Of a DNA stretch of 64,000 nt, positions 12,354-23,744 are shown piece after piece. A program made the translations under genes and the position numbers. Every line of letters begins with the position of its first letter. The stretch's first letter is position 1. This DNA comes from Delphinus delphis (Eukaryota; Chordata; Mammalia; Artiodactyla; Delphinidae), in contig NC_082688.1 in the NCBI RefSeq assembly GCF_949987515.2, positions 78,868,731 to 78,932,730 of the forward strand, read 5' to 3'. The notes below the pieces were generated by a model. That model saw nothing but the letters and a program-made list of their open reading frames with translations. It was not told where the DNA came from and did not search any database.

Positions 12354-12565
12354 GTACATGGACACACTGCTATATTTAAAACAGATAACCAACAAGGACT
12401 TACTATACAGCACAGGTACATTAAATAACAACCTAAATGGGAAAAGAATTTGAAAAATAATAGATACATATATATGTATAACTGAATCACTTTGCTGTAC
12501 ACCTAACAAAACACTGTTAATCAACAATACTCTAATATAAAATAAAAAGTTAAAAAAAAACAAAA
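12354..12565 (+). mobile_element. Short 5'-truncated L1 insertion with target-site duplication
   Basis: This is the last about 210 bp of a cetartiodactyl-type L1 3' UTR. It includes 'ttactatacagcacagg', 'ctgaatcactttgctgtac' and a terminal A-rich tail (12541-12565). The same 3' segment ends the element at 29163-29946. Target-site duplications are readable: AAAACTGTCATCTGT at 12339-12353 and AAAACTGTTGTCTGT at 12566-12580, with 2 differences in 15. Open frames on the opposite strand over this block are shadows. Confidence 0.9.
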
Positions 12566-12580
12566 AAAACTGTTGTCTGT

Positions 12581-13120
12581 AACATAACAGAGGTGAAACG
12601 TCCTGTTAAAGGAATTCCTTTCTCTGCATTCAGGGGTGGTGGGGGCTCCAAGAAGAGTGAATATGATCATCATCATAGCATCAGGTGGGGTACAGGGTTT
12701 ACATGCTGCACTGAGAGTAACTACTGGGAGGGGGCAGGCTGAGGGTGCCCTGAAGGACTAGGAGAAACACAAGGCACTGAACACTGAAGGATGGTCTTCC
12801 TGATCCCGAAAAACCTAGAAGTCCCCTGAGGCCTGAGAGATTGGAGACATAGCCCCAGATAAAGAAAGTAACAGAGATTTAGGAGTGGGGAGAAAATCCC
12901 AAGTTCCACTATAGTAATCGGGAATAACGTGGACAAATATTTTCTGTAAACTTCTAAGAGTCTGAGACATGATGCAGTTCAGTTATCAAGGGGGGACTTC
13001 AGTTCCACCATTTCCTAATGATGTCCCTTACTTAAGTCTCTCAATTTTGCCTTTTCTAGGATGGAGCATGACCTAAATGAACAGCAATTCCTACAGAAAA
13101 AGGTTCCTAAAAAGCTTAAA
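12581..13120. other. Single-copy stretch, nothing recognised
   Basis: Mixed composition with G-rich patches (12634-12650, 12724-12736). A minus-strand open frame of 71 codons at 12721-12936 has no recognisable features. No repeat, RNA gene or regulatory element could be supported. Confidence 0.5.
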
Positions 13121-13330
13121 TTTATCAAATACTACTATTTATTAAACACTATACTAAACACTGTGTATATATACATATGGTATTATTCAACACTTAAACC
13201 TGTTAGGTAGCTATTATTATCCTCATTTTACAGATGAAGGGACTGAGACACAGAAAGGTTAATCAATTAAACACACAATTAACAAAAGGAAAGTCAGAGT
13301 ATGGACTCAGATACATCTCACACAAAATCT
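13120..13330 (-). repeat. MIR SINE relic (antisense)
   Basis: The plus strand reads as complemented MIR: 'ctactatttattaaacactatactaaacactgtg', then 'taggtagctattattatcctcattttacagatgaagg' (13205-13240, the conserved core), then 'agacacagaaaggttaa'. About 200 bp are retained, which is near full length for MIR. Confidence 0.85.
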
Positions 13331-13379
13331 GTGCTCTTAACTAAGTATGCTTACATTTCACCTGGAATAACTAATTATT

Positions 13380-13840
13380 ATTCAGGGCAGACTTATTGCT
13401 CTAACACCCAAAATCTAAGTAGCTTAACACAGAAATATTATTGCTTATTCACATCACAGTCTAATGGCCAATGTGTGTGTGTGTGTGTGTGTGTGTCTAC
13501 GAGTGTGCGCAAATGTTTTGGGAGGAGAGGTGAGAAGGCCATTGGCCCATTACAACTATGACCCACTCTCTATCACCTTTGACTTCCAGGGCATCTACAG
13601 AAGGAAAAAGAAAGGAAGAATTATGTGAAGATCATTTTAATGCAGAGGTGGTGATGTCACTTATACCCATTTTTCATTGGCCTAAGGTCAGCCCTATGGC
13701 CCCACCTAACATCAAGGGGCTTTGGAAGCATGTAGCTGTGAGCACAGGAAGAGCAAGAGATACACACTTCCGTCACCAAAAACAGGGGTTACATAGTGAA
13801 GAAGTTAAAACAAGTCTAGAGAAGTGACACCATCACACAA
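13380..13840. repeat. Ancient interspersed repeat with embedded (TG)n tract
   Basis: The segment has the layout of a widespread mammalian repeat: 'ttattgctctaacacccaaaatctaagtagctta' at 13396-13430, 'gtgatgtcacttatacccatttttcattggcc' near 13652-13682, 'atggccccacctaacatcaagggg' near 13695-13720, and 'gaagagcaagagatac' near 13747-13762. I am confident that it is dispersed repetitive DNA but not of the family name. A (TG)n microsatellite of 11-12 units lies at 13473-13496. Open frames of 86-89 codons here come from the repeat and are not genes. Confidence 0.6.
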
Positions 13841-14940
13841 CATTATTATTCACCAAGAATATCTCTTTCCTATGAAAAATCCATTTCATGCTTGTCTACT
13901 TTGGTAAATCGCAAAATTGAGTCTAAAATTGGTTAAAAATGAGAGTGATCACAAGAAAATGAAAAGGCATTTGATGCTGATAATCAGAGGCTGGCACGTA
14001 CCCAGATGTTAACATAATCTAATTCTAGTTCATGATCATATCTGTGCCATTTATCTTCTTGGAGAATGGGTACTCATTTCTTGCACACTGTTCTTATCCT
14101 GATAAATGATGATTTTATTTTCCAAATATAGGAAAAGTTTCACAATAAATACTACTATAAACGATATCCTTTAATATTTAGTCCAAACTAGGCAGCATTT
14201 AGAATATGTGTCATAAAATATCAGAGCAAAAAAACAAAACAACAAAAAACAGGCCTTTCACACTTGCTATAACCACTGAATCCTAACACTTAGGCAACCA
14301 TTCAACAAATGAAAGATTTACCCAGATAGTTGTTTTTATACCCACCACAGAGCAAATCAAATGATTTGAAAGGGAGATAAATGTAAAGTTTATTGAGCTT
14401 CATAATTGTTATATTAGAATAATTTTCTCATATATTAGAATAATTTTCTCATTCATAAGAATTTATATTCATCTTCAACAATATAAGAAAGTATCTTGTT
14501 GATGATTGGTACATTATAATAAATGAATCATCAAATATTTTTCTTTCTCATAAAATTCCATATTCATATTTAATGGCATCGCTTAAAAGATCACTGCAAT
14601 GTACTAATGGTAAACAACTTTTTAAATTTAAACCTGGGGAAGTGCGATTTTGTAAAACTGTCAGTATAGAGACAAAAAGCCACAAAAAGAAGAATGGATT
14701 AAAAGACAAATACAAAACCTAGAAAAGGAACAAATACTGGGACCAATACGTGAAACTGTTGCTTTTTATTTTTTTATTCTAGTAAGCAGGGTCCAAAGAC
14801 TCTGAAAACTATATAGAAGCCATTGTTTCTTTTTCTTTATTTTTCCCACCACGGCGGAGGGAGGGGAGATAGTGGTTTTGAGTTTTGTGTGTATTTTAAT
14901 TTTTTATAAACATACAATAACAACAAACAACTCAATGAAA
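13841..14940. other. AT-rich single-copy stretch with a small tandem duplication
   Basis: AT-rich DNA with no open frame of note. A tandem duplication of about 21 bp (two copies of 'atattagaataattttctca') sits at 14410-14451. A G/C-richer patch at 14848-14868 is too short to be an island. Confidence 0.5.
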
Positions 14941-14942
14941 GG

Positions 14943-15140
14943 ATAATGGCATGTTGGTTAAAAAATTAGATTCTCTGATCTCCCACTTTCTGGTTGTGTG
15001 ATCTTTGAGAAGTCACTGAATCTTTCAGCTCAATTTACCTGTCTGCAAAAATAGGGATAAGAAGAATAGCTAACTTATGGGAGTATTGTGAACCTTAACG
15101 GTAGTGATACATACAAAGGACTTGTAATACAGCAGAGGAC
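14943..15140 (+). repeat. MIR SINE relic (sense)
   Basis: Sense-strand MIR order: 'aatggcatgttggtta...ttagattctctgatctccc' (promoter-proximal), 'ctttctggttgtgtgatctttgagaagtcactgaatctttcagctcaatttacctgtctgcaaaaatagggataa' (the core, 14990-15060), then 'tatgggagtattgtgaacctta'. Diverged but nearly full length. Confidence 0.85.
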
Positions 15141-18040
15141 ATGGATGACCTCAATGCATGCATGTTATTAGTATCATCATTAGCTACTGTTATCACCCAA
15201 AACATTAACTACATCTGTTTTTCCATCTACCTCTTTTTGTTCAACATTTGTTCACATGGCATTAAAGCAGAAACTTGTGTTATCCAAAACACTTAAGGAA
15301 AACAAAAGGTGATGGTGAGTAAAAGGTAATATACCTAGGAGACCTCTGGATAAACCCTACAGGTTGCATTCCCTTTGGTATTATGTCATAGCTCTAACAT
15401 GATCTGTAGGATTGGTGTTTTCAACAATATTAAGTCTGGAACTGTTGAAAAATCTGTAATTGAGAGAAAAACAATTGAAATATATGCAAGTCTCAGAACT
15501 CTGAGCCCAAAATAACAAAATATAATTCTGTCGGGAAGGATGCAAATGAACATCTCCAGGGATGCATAAATAGTAATAGATACTCAATGAGCAGAAAAGA
15601 TAGAAAACATTATTACTGAATGATTCCTGGGAGTGTTAATGGCAAACAAATTAAATGTGAATTTATACTGGAAACATGAGAGCTACAAAGAAGGTAGTGA
15701 AATGCTAAAGGCTTAATAGCAGCCAAGTACTTATTTTGGTTGAAACAACTGATGGGATCCATGATGATGCGATTATGAACAGGCAACTCTGTTTTCTGAG
15801 AGGAATATCCACCTAGAAAGAAATCTCTAAGTAGGATTCTTTTTGTGGAGGGTGGTGAAAAGAACTGGTAAAAGGCACAGTCTGATTTACCAAGAGATTC
15901 ACTGGGAGAACATCAGGAACCACTCTTGGAAGAGAAGAGAGCATAGTAGAGAATCAAACAAGATGATGAAGGGAAAGTAAATTTAGAATGTGTTATGTAA
16001 AAGAAACATTCTTAACAAGACTCGCTATATCCAGTTTCCCAAGGAATGAAATATAAATTAATCCACTGAACTGATTGCAAGTTTGGGTGAAATATTACCT
16101 GGGAAATATAAGTACGGGAAAACACTGTTTTACTAGGGAAATAAAGTGTCTTTTTCTTGAGAGTGAAACATTACAGAATATACAAATGACCAAAATAAGA
16201 AGAAAATCCTGTGTATTATTATAATCTACTTCACAATGATAGTTTTCATTATAAAGATGGCATTATCAAACTTTTGGGTGAAGGTGGTGGTGAGTGAGAA
16301 ACCCTGCCTTTGCCTTCCCCCAAAATCGCCATAAAGTATTTCGATTTCATTATTTCATATCTTGTTTCCATCCATCTGTGATACTGCCAGAGCCACCACC
16401 TGACCCAAGCAGCTTTCACTGTGTCTGCTGTACTCCACTCTGCTTTCATGTCTCTTGACTCCAAAGTAGGTTATAAGTAACAGCCTAATTTTTTTTTTTA
16501 CTTTAATTACTTCTTTACCACTAATTTGCCCAAGTCTGTTAATGGCTTTAATTTACAGGTAAAGGTCATACACTTCACAGTCACAAAAAAGGTATTCCAT
16601 CTCAGGTAATTCTGGTTTTAAATTCCATATTCCTATCACTACCATACTTGATATCTGCATTTATTTATTATCTTCATAGTTCTGGAATAATCAGTATTTT
16701 TAATAATAGGCATCAACACTTATGGAGCTCTTAGAACTTGATATGGAGTGCTTTGCATACACTTCCCCGCCATCCTTTTCAATCAAATCTTTATCTTAGC
16801 TTAAGGTCCACTTCAAATCCTAGGCCATACTTAGTATACATGAAAGTAATTAGGAAATTGGATTTATAATGTAATATAATAAATATAATATAATCTGTTT
16901 TGTATCTTCTCTGGATTAAGACAGGAAATAACATATTGGGTTCCATGAGACTTCCTCACATTGCTTAGCTACTTCTTAATGTAGAGAGGACTTCAGATAG
17001 TTAATCAATTATAATCAGGAGGAGGATACATAGAGCAAAGCTGGGCTTCCAGATAAGATGCTCATTAAACTTTCAGCACTTTATTAATTTTACTTGAACT
17101 TCCCATTTAAATATTCTTTAAAAAATAAGGGATTGAAAATTTTCATCAGTGTAGAAATATCTATAAAACCTCAGGAGTCTTTTCTACTAACTGAAGTATC
17201 ACAACAATAGGGCCAGAGAGGCAGGAAGTGGGAAACATTCACATACTTGCTCAACTCAGTACCTCAAAACCAGGGACCTGTCAGTAAAAGGCAGAGGGAA
17301 ACTATGCTCCTACATAATGGAAAGAATAGAGCATTTTGGCTGCCCTAAACTGCTGTTGGGGATGCCCTTTCTGAATTCATTTATTTATCCATTCGAGGGG
17401 TTATAATTTCCAATAACAAAGCACAGGAAGATGCAAAAGAGAATAGGTAGGAGAAAACCACATCATTGGATTGAACAACTTTATACAAAGAGAAACAAGA
17501 AAGGGAATATCTGTGGGTAGGTGTATTTAAAAAGCTATGTCTTTGTTTTTGTTTTTGCTTGGTTTTTGTTTATTTGTTTTCCCCAAGCATTTTTTCTCGC
17601 AAAGAGCTACACACCTCTTACAATTGTGGTAGAATGAATTCCTCTCTGTATTCCTCAGATTATCCAGAAGAAAGATGGGGATAAAAATCTCTTCTCTGTC
17701 ATGAAGAATCACAGTATAAACATAAAGGTATTTGGTTAGCATTTATACACACATACGGATTTTCTGAATTTTGATCTGAGAGAAAAATGAAGAATTCTTA
17801 CCAAAAATGGACAGAAAGTAAGAAAAATAAAAGGTGACAAATTCACCCTGTTTATTAGAAGAACTGGGATAGGAGGTGAGGAATGTTATATCACCTACGC
17901 AGATGGATCATGGCTTCCTAAAAATATAAATATATATATGTTTAAGATTGAGTTGTATTTTTTCAGTCATTTGTTTTGAGCATATCTACAGCTTTGTAAC
18001 TTTATTTTGCCAATGGCAAATGATCCTCCCAAAACTGGCC
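15141..18040. other. Single-copy stretch, no gene recognised
   Basis: About 2.9 kb without a recognisable gene or well-preserved transposon. Minus-strand open frames at 15381-15587, 16249-16464 and 17527-17742 (68-71 codons) are isolated and have no domain. A weak MIR-like trace (16700-16770) is not strong enough to call. Local features are a T-run at 16490-16500, a T/G-rich tract at 17540-17580 and a small AT-rich tract at 17920-17940. Confidence 0.5.
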
Positions 18041-18044
18041 TCAG

Positions 18045-18400
18045 GTTACTGTCTCTTTAAGAAGCATAAGGAATGGCCTGGGTACTGTAAAAAATTAATA
18101 AACAGAAATCTCAATTAAATAGAGACCAGATGGGGGTGGGGAGCTCTCACACCCTGTGACCAAAGCAGAGCCCAACAGGAAGCAGACAGACTCTTCTTTC
18201 CTGGCAAGGACTCAGCCAATAAACAGCCACGGACTTGGTTTACTTTAGCCCTCCCAACTTCCTTTTACCCTTTATTAAAGAGTTCTCCTTCCCGTGCTGT
18301 GTGGGGGACCTGCATGTAGCTTGATGTGGCCGCAGAATCCAAACTGCAATTCTCTGCTGATCCGGAATAAACTCATCTTTGCTGAAGAAATATCTGACAG
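18045..18400 (+). mobile_element. Solo-LTR-like element with polyadenylation signal
   Basis: The block has LTR-type organisation. It runs from a 'gtctctttaagaa' start region through a middle segment with 'tcacaccctgtgacc', 'ctcttctttcctggcaaggactcagccaataaacagccacggacttgg' and 'tagccctcccaacttcc'. A TATA-like 'ctttattaaag' (18269-18279) is followed by AATAAA at 18366-18371 and a T/G-containing downstream region. This matches the general design of a class I ERV LTR, but I cannot name the family. No gag, pol or env remnants flank it. Exact ends are uncertain. Confidence 0.65.
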
Positions 18401-18570
18401 TCTGTTCAGGTCAACAGTATCAAATGAGGTTTCTATCTCTACCTTTCCTAAATTTCTACAAGTAGTCTCATGGACCTCATTTCCCAAATTCCCTTATGCT
18501 TCATTCCACATGAAGGCACCATCCAGTACCTTTGCACTGGAAAATCATGATTCAGCACAAAAGTATTCAG

Positions 18571-19064
18571 CCTCCATCCCTTCCCTCTCCCTAATAGCTA
18601 AGATGTGGAAACAACCTAAGCGCCCATCAACAGAGGAATGAATATAGAAGATGTGGTACATATATAATGGAATATTATTCCACAATGAGAATGAACATCC
18701 TGCCATTTGCAACAACATGGATGAACCTTGAGCACATTATGCTAAGTGAGATAAGTCAGAGAAAGACAAGTGCTGCATGATATCACTTACATGTGTAGTC
18801 GAAAAAAAGCCAAATTTGTAAAACAGAGTAAAATGGTGGTTACGAGGGGATGGAGGTTGGGGACAGGACAGATGTCATTTGAGGGCACAAACTTTCAATG
18901 AGTAGTAAATGAGCCCTAGAGATAAAATGCACAGTACAGTGAACACAGACAACACTGTACTATAATCCTCAAACTTTCTAAGAAACTAGAATTTAATTAT
19001 TCTAACCACTAAATAAGAAAGGATAATTATGTAACATGATAGAAGTATGGCTACAATGGCAATC

Positions 19065-19107
<43 letters not shown>

Positions 19108-19187
19108 TACACATATATATCAAATTAACATGCTGTACAACTTAAATTTACACAATGTTATATGTCAAATATATTTCAATTTAAAAA
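18571..19187 (+). mobile_element. 5'-truncated L1 insertion with perfect target-site duplication
   Basis: Sense-strand L1 3' end. It includes the ORF2 C-terminal region ('agctaagatgtggaaacaacctaagcgcccatcaacagaggaatgaat', 18597-18644; 'taatggaatattattccac'), then a 3' UTR with 'gttacgaggggatgg' and a dinucleotide-rich segment (AT)n/(AC)n at 19065-19120, then an A-rich tail. A 12-bp duplication, AAAAGTATTCAG, flanks it at 18559-18570 and 19188-19199 without mismatch. The family looks like an older L1M/L1P-like lineage rather than the cetartiodactyl type at 29 kb. Confidence 0.9.
19065..19120. repeat. (AT)n(AC)n compound microsatellite
   Basis: An AT tract of about 12 units is followed by about 10 units of AC and a further short AT/AC run. 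It lies within the 3' UTR of the L1 at 18571-19187 and presumably expanded after that insertion. Confidence 0.95.
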
Positions 19188-19199
19188 AAAAGTATTCAG

Positions 19200-21300
19200 G
19201 TATCCTCAGTACATATATCCAATTCACTGCGTCTTTAGAATTCTTGTTCATTGAAAGTTCGGTAGCTGACTAATGTGGATGTCCAAGCTCTCACTCCCTG
19301 CCCATTTATAGGGAACACAACAGCCTAATGTAACCAACAAAAACGACTTTTTCCTGTTTGGAAATCTGGTCCCATTGAAGTAGTACCATAATACTGACAT
19401 GCTGTTGCCTGATTTTCTGAGCCTGTGAACTTGTGCTCAATTATTTTAACTAGGATTTTAACTAGATCTCTGTTCCTGAGTTGCTCTCCTAATCAAATGT
19501 CTGAAGATTCAAGTCCTCAATTAGTACTTGAAATCTGTCTCATTCTTGACAGTCTCCCTTCCTGATATCTGTCTCCAAACCCTCTTTGACATCTTACATC
19601 TTGTGTCATGTGAGTAGCCCACACAGATCCTAATAGCCTTTTATTAAACTTTAGGGTAGGGATCATTTTTCTTAAACAGGATTAAAAAGCTCTATAAATA
19701 AATGGAACATATTAACAGCATACTCTATTGATTAAATGACATAAATAAGCTGAGGATTAAGTGAGAAGCCTTTAATGACATCCAGGAGAAAAAATAGGTG
19801 CCAATTCTCCATGTAATGACTGTCTCTCTTGACATTTACTTGTATCACTAAGGGAAGACACTCTCATATTTCCTCCCAATATTAGCAAATTTCTACTCTC
19901 CATAGAAGTCAGCTCTGAAAAGCCTTGACAAATATTTAAATAGCTATAGACATGGAAGTAGTTAGACACAATTTAAAAGTCTGCCTTACCAGGCACCCCA
20001 CTATCCATACTATTAATCCAAAATATATCTCCATTGCTCTCTTTCATTGATAGTTTTCATCAGTATAGCATTTCAGAAGGTCTTTGTGGGGTTTGTTTGC
20101 TTTTGCTTTCTACTTATTTTTTCTAAATTGGCATTGATATATACTTTCAACAGCTCAAACCTACAAAAAAAATATCTGAAATACCAAAGAAGGAATCAGG
20201 GAACGAACTCAGAAGGAGGAATGACGTGCCTTTGATAATTTCTATGGAATTCTGGTCTTGGTGCCTTTTCAGATTTTCCTTCCTAGCTTTATCCCTTTGG
20301 TGACAAAGAGCAACCACTCTTTCCAACCACTCTGATTTAGAAAGTTAGGCTTTGATTTAATAACCAACAGACTTTTCATTACTTACAGGAGAGAAAAAGA
20401 AGTCTCGAAATTTCTGGTTGCTCATTCCAAATAGCTAGAAGAGATAAATTCACAACAAGGGGGTCATGAAACTGTGTGAACTTACTGGATTACTGAAGTG
20501 TAATGATCTGGGCTGAAACAATTGAGGTAATAATATGGGAAGACATAGTTAGAATGGATGTTAGATCATATTTAGTCTTAAATATTTGGTTAAATAAGCA
20601 TTTATAGTTACATCTTCTACATGCTAGACATTTAACTATACGTGCACGTATGTTTACTAGGTTATGTGTAGGTTACTTTGCAATGAAAAAACATTCAGTT
20701 CAACCTCTAAAATGTCCTAGGACATATGTAAAGAGGATATTATCCACCTTAGTGATGCTTCAGGAACTCAAGATCACTGGATTCCAAGTTCATTATTCAA
20801 CTCTCATCATTGTTAATCAATCCAAAATATGCACAAGTGATGTCCTCATCATCAATAGACCATGTGAATAGATTCGAAATTAATGCATTAAGAATAATAA
20901 ATTCTCAAAGGGCAATGTATTGATTTTCACATGTTGATGTGTTGGGGATGCCTCCACCTCACCCCCATCCCCCCAAAATATTTAGTGTTACTATGTGGTT
21001 TTAAAATCTTGGGTTATTTTCTTCAATCAGTTCTTACATTTTTCTTGACTTCACACTATTTCTCAGAGATTTTATCTTTATTGCAATATTAGAGCATCAT
21101 GTGCATATATCACAACTGTCATAGCCTGTATTTCATGAGCACAGAATACGAAATAAGGTCTTGTGTAGAGGCAGATTAATTCGAAAGTGGTCCCAGGGAG
21201 CAAGAATGAGGGATGTAAGGAAGATAAGGAAGCAAGATAGCCAATACAAAAAGGTACTATCTAGTGGGCTATGTCTGTGAGCAACTAGAGTGTTTGATCC
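19200..21300. other. Single-copy stretch, no gene recognised
   Basis: Mixed AT-rich DNA. Short open frames (62-73 codons at 19772-19969, 20047-20235 and 20650-20871) are isolated and show no domain or signal. No well-preserved transposon was recognised. Confidence 0.5.
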
Positions 21301-21309
21301 ACTCAGGAC

Positions 21310-21687
21310 TGTTTAAAAAAAGAAATGACAGGCCCAAAATGGAGTCAGTTGTGCTAAAAGCAAGACTTAATACCTAACCTAATTACAACTTACCCAGGAA
21401 TGTAACCCTAACTGGTCAATGTGGCATTTTCTGGTCAGCACCAATGAGGTTATCTGTCACATGGGCTCTCACCATCCCCCAAAAGAAGATAAGGGAGATG
21501 ACCTCACTGGAAATATTTTTTTTCTGGTTTATGACTTCCTTATCTTGCCTTTAAAAACCTCTCCCTTTCTGTAGTCCTTTGCAGCTCTCTTCTAGTTGCT
21601 AGAGGGGATGCCGCCTGATCCATGAATTATTCAATAAAGCAAATTAGATCTTTAAAATGTACTTGGCTAAATTTTTGTTATTTAACA
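21310..21687 (+). mobile_element. Solo LTR, class I ERV-like
   Basis: The block of about 378 bp starts with TG (21310) and ends with CA (21686-21687). A TATA-like 'ctttaaaaacc' lies at 21549-21559, and AATAAA at 21633-21638 sits within a 'ttcaataaagcaaattagatcttt' context typical of gammaretrovirus-like LTR R/U5 ends. 'cccaaaatggagtcagttgtgcta' near the start and 'ccaatgaggttatctgtcac' in U3 fit the same design. No internal proviral genes flank it, so it is a solo LTR produced by LTR-LTR recombination. The flanking 4-5 bp (ggac / gggc) match only loosely as a target-site duplication. Confidence 0.8.
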
Positions 21688-22440
21688 GGGCCTCTTAAGA
21701 GCCTAGAGAATGTGTTACAGATTTATGTGTCGCTTCTTCTCACCTGTTGTTTAAGAGCTGATCCATGAGGCAGTAGTTCCCCGAATTTTGGAGTCGCACA
21801 TACGTGAGTGCATCAGCTCTTTGTCAGAGTCATATAAACTTCTGGAAGGGAAACATTAGGATCTCTACATATTTGAGGCAAGGTGCTTAGTGTAAAGATG
21901 TGGAACCCTATGGGGAACCTTAGAGATATGACTGGCCTCAGTGGCCAGGCTAAGAACATAAGCTGTGTCTAAGAAGTATCCAATACAAAAACAGAGCCAT
22001 GGACAGGTGATGAATGTTTGATGTTTACACCATCACAGACCAAAGATAATTCATATTACAAAACAGAGGAAGAGAACGTGCAGCTTGCCTGTCCCCTCAC
22101 TCTACTCCCATGTTTGCTGCTATCTCACTGTTGCATTGACACTGAACAAGACAAAAATGTTGGTGCATCTCTCTAAACCTTCCCTCAGAAATATGTCCTC
22201 TTTTTGTTTGAATTATTCAGTCCTTGATGAACACATTTCCTATAAATATGTCGTCCATGTGGAGAAAGGAGTTGGTAGAATTTTATAAAATCAGATAAAG
22301 AAAACATCAATTTGATGCATGAATTAACCCAATAATTACTAACCCTCTGCTTCCTCCTGCATTATGTGAATCTGGCTAGGAATTACCCTGGGGATTTATG
22401 CCTGTGGATGCCAACCACTGTAAGAAGCTCCATAATAAAC
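21688..22440. other. Single-copy stretch, nothing recognised
   Basis: No repeat or gene recognised. A 67-codon open frame at 22085-22288 has no identifiable features. The stretch leads into the conserved-looking block described separately. Confidence 0.5.
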
Positions 22441-22539
22441 TATAAATAAAATATGTAAATTAATTTTGTTGAATTGCATTTAATTCAAAACATTCCTAGT
22501 GTATATGTAAGTGGCATAGCGATATTCTATAAATGCCAG

Positions 22540-22860
22540 AGAAATTCCTGGCAATCCAAGTTGTTACTGTATTCTATGCCTAATGCTTGCAACGATTCTT
22601 ATTCATCCAGGCAACATCTACATGCAGACTATAACAAGCAAGCAAAGCTTTGTCACTCCTCTGATTAAAGGAATTGATCTGACTTTAGGAAGAGTGACTT
22701 TAATTAGCTGTGCAAATGCCATTAATTCCAATTAATCTTCTCACACTGTCAAGACAAAAATCCTGGCAGAAGATAAATTACAGCAAATCAATATAGCCCT
22801 TGTTTTTACCAGGAACAGGTGCTCAAGGAAAGAGGAATGTCATTAATGAGTGTCTATATC
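22540..22860. promoter_or_regulatory. Candidate conserved non-coding element rich in homeodomain motifs
   Basis: Transposon-free sequence with a dense set of TAAT-core motifs: 'ctttaattagctg' (22697-22709), 'gccattaattccaattaatc' (22718-22737), and an octamer-like 'gtgcaaat' (22709-22716). Other words such as 'gcagaagataaattacag' and 'ctgattaaagg' (TCF/LEF-like or SOX-like) are also present. Developmental enhancers in gene deserts often look like this: moderately AT-rich, motif-dense and free of repeats. This is inference from motif content only. AT-rich DNA produces TAAT cores by chance, and I cannot test conservation here. Confidence 0.3.
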
Positions 22861-23375
22861 AAGAAGTATTTAAACAAGATGGTAATTCAATGTGAAAAGC
22901 TTCTAGATGATTTCTTATATCCTATTTATATATCCCTTAATTGTTTTCAATTGGATAGGAAATATGTACCCTAGAGATTTTGAGAATTATTATAATTCTA
23001 GGGAAAACTAAATTACAAATTCAAATCATCTTTGCTACAGTAGAAAATATAAAGATTAAGACATATGTCCGAAAACATTATACTCTCCATGTGTTTTTAG
23101 TTCAAATACAAATACAATTGGTTAACACGGTAGCAATGATTAATAATTATTATATCAAATCAAAACATCAAGTAAAATATATATGAGGATAAAGACAAAA
23201 TTAAAGTAAAAACTTTCCAGATGTCAAAGTCAGAGAGATTATCCATGTGAACACAGAATATTGAGAAAAAAAATATATTTTTAGGTGATACATCATATTC
23301 TCCAAGCTCTGATTTCAATTCTTACCAACTTGCCTCTCATTCATTTATTCTCCAGTCTGTCTGTTTTTTCTCTAT
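22861..23375. other. AT-rich single-copy stretch, nothing recognised
   Basis: Strongly AT-rich DNA. A 68-codon plus-strand open frame at 22980-23186 has low-complexity, K/I-rich content typical of random AT-rich DNA. No repeat family or regulatory element could be supported. Confidence 0.5.
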
Positions 23376-23379
23376 TCAA

Positions 23380-23720
23380 GAGAATATACTAAACTTATTC
23401 CCACCATCAAGGCCTTTACATCTGCTTTTCTTCTATCTGGATCTTTTTATGACCCTTCCAGAAAGCATCTCTTTTTATGGAGACCACACCATCTATATAC
23501 ATTGACCCCCACTCCCCCAGCCAGCCTGTCTCTTGGTGAATTTGTACTTACTATTTAGCACTTGTCATACCTGAGATTGTTAGTTTGCTCTATAGTTCTT
23601 CCAAGCTCTGTGAGGCTACCCTCTATAGAGGCTCACCACTATATGTTCTGTGCCCAGTGCAGTGCCTGGACCACAATGGGTACCCCATGCATAAATAAAT
23701 AGTAAATAAATGACTGACTA
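23380..23720 (+). repeat. L2 LINE 3' end
   Basis: Sense-strand L2 layout: 'aaggcctttacatctgcttttcttctatctgg', 'cttccagaaagcatctc', 'ctgtctcttggtgaatttgtacttactatttagcacttgtca', 'ttcttccaagctctgtgagg', then the terminal 'ctgtgcccagtgcagtgcctggaccacaatgg...cataaataaatagtaaataaatgac'. The final segment is the diagnostic 3' end of L2. It is an ancient, inactive copy. Confidence 0.8.
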
Positions 23721-23744
23721 AACTATAAGGACAGACACATTCTA

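Noticed and set aside
13473..13496. CRISPR-like or other regularly spaced repeats
   Set aside because: The only regular repeats in the window are microsatellites and tandem duplications. No spacer-repeat arrays exist, and the DNA is mammalian.
18294..18641. 115-codon plus-strand frame at the LTR/L1 junction
   Set aside because: It is composed of LTR end, spacer and L1 ORF2-derived sequence. It has no gene-like features.
18045..21687. A provirus bounded by two LTRs
   Set aside because: The two LTR-like blocks are different in sequence and there are no internal retroviral genes between them. An L1 insertion and unique DNA fill the gap.
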